From positions 1-33,538 of the forward strand of contig JAOPZJ010000138.1 of NCBI GenBank assembly GCA_025964155.1: a DNA stretch of 33,538 bases, in the 5' to 3' direction. Below, one piece after another: positions 33,225 to 33,538 of this stretch. Below the pieces are notes generated by a model, which ran no database searches, was not told the DNA's origin, and saw only the letters and a list, made by a program, of their open reading frames with translations. The DNA is from Solirubrobacterales bacterium. GTDB lineage: Bacteria > Actinomycetota > Thermoleophilia > Solirubrobacterales > Solirubrobacteraceae. The stretch's first letter is position 1; every line of letters begins with the position of its first letter. Made by a program: the position numbers and the translations under genes.

Positions 33225-33538
33225 CTACGGACGACGTCTTGGACCACGCTGGCGGGCCCAGGCGGCGGACTCGGTACCCCGGCAGCGCAGCTCGCGCACC
33301 GTTTCCGGCCCCAATTCGGCGTTTAAGCGCTCGATCACCTCGTACGACAGGAGGTCGACCTCCTGGGCCCAGACGGCGGCGTCGCAGCTCACCGTGACAA
33401 CGCCGTCCGGGCTCATCGCGGTGGGGGTCGCGTGCGGGGCAACGCCTTCACCCACGGCTGCCGGCCAGATCCGCTGCAGGCGGGCCAGCGGCGTCTGCGG
33501 CTCCACGCGGGCGACGATCCCCTCCAAGGCCGAGCCGA
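33225..33538 (-). CDS. DciA/DUF721 family protein (5' end outside the window)
   Basis: About 104 C-terminal residues are visible. The frame is open to the right edge (GSALEGIVARVEPQTPLARLQRIWPAAVGEGVAPHATPTAM ... GVVTVSCDAAVWAQEVDLLSYEVIERLNAELG ... VRELRCRG), and the internal TTG at 33527 is unlikely to be the start. The W-P-x-VG-x-x-V-A-x-H and V-x-x-x-A-W-A-Q-E-L patterns identify DUF721/DciA. DciA loads the replicative helicase DnaB in bacteria without DnaC. It sits upstream of gyrB in most actinobacterial dnaA-dnaN-recF-dciA-gyrB-gyrA clusters. Confidence 0.9.
   Translation of the reverse strand, partial: GSALEGIVARVEPQTPLARLQRIWPAAVGEGVAPHATPTAMSPDGVVTVSCDAAVWAQEVDLLSYEVIERLNAELGPETVRELRCRGTESAAWARQRGPRRRP

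Overview
The window is chromosomal DNA of a very GC-rich, flagellated actinobacterium. The actinobacterial order fhaA-fhaB-stp-rodA-pbpA-pknB, the dciA-gyrB-gyrA block that normally flanks oriC, and the many GTG/TTG starts point to the phylum. Flagella with a FliW/CsrA pair and the divergence from classical Actinomycetes suggest class Thermoleophilia (Solirubrobacterales, Conexibacter or Patulibacter type). That placement is inference. I see no insertion sequence, prophage, CRISPR array, rRNA or tRNA.

Layout. (1) 1-6552 is the late flagellar region: a left-truncated minus-strand FliK-like gene, then plus-strand flgF, flgG, a mini FlgJ-like gene, flgN, flgK, flgL, fliW, csrA and fliC. Two similar sigma28-type promoter candidates precede flgF and flgG. 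(2) 6573-8406 holds small accessory genes: a TetR regulator, a small membrane protein, a secreted cupredoxin and a DsbA-family remnant. (3) 8422-9933 is a transmembrane Ser/Thr kinase whose outer domain resembles the C-terminal domain of mycobacterial MviN/MurJ. (4) 9942-13391 is a minus-strand cbs - cystathionine gamma-synthase/lyase - trmO operon, with a divergent Lrp/AsnC regulator. (5) 13436-13759 is a GYD-domain gene. (6) 13930-22305 is the minus-strand cell-wall and division signalling operon fhaA-fhaB-stp-rodA-pbpA-pknB-ddl; every junction is a 1- or 4-base overlap. (7) 22436-24274 is a second-type Ser/Thr kinase with a polytopic membrane C-terminus. It is divergent from 24445-27668, which carries a CARDB-like membrane-anchored protein, a DUF4446 protein, pheA and an HNH endonuclease. 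(8) 27669-28037 is intergenic and holds strong hairpins plus a tiny ORF with an almost perfect extended Shine-Dalgarno sequence. (9) 28038-33538 is minus-strand gyrA, gyrB and the start-truncated dciA; oriC/dnaA should lie beyond the right edge.

Working together: three Ser/Thr kinases, one PP2C phosphatase and two FHA readers surround the peptidoglycan polymerase pair RodA/PbpA and the precursor enzyme Ddl. This is a dense circuit coupling envelope sensing to wall synthesis. In the flagellar block, fliW-csrA-fliC has the layout of the known homeostatic loop in which FliW titrates CsrA off flagellin mRNA.

Most interesting for follow-up: the gyrB leader, with a terminator-like hairpin and a competing third repeat; the kinase with the MviN-like outer domain; the tiny ORF downstream of gyrA; the 31-nt inverted repeat between the polytopic kinase and the CARDB gene; and the long, insert-containing GyrB.
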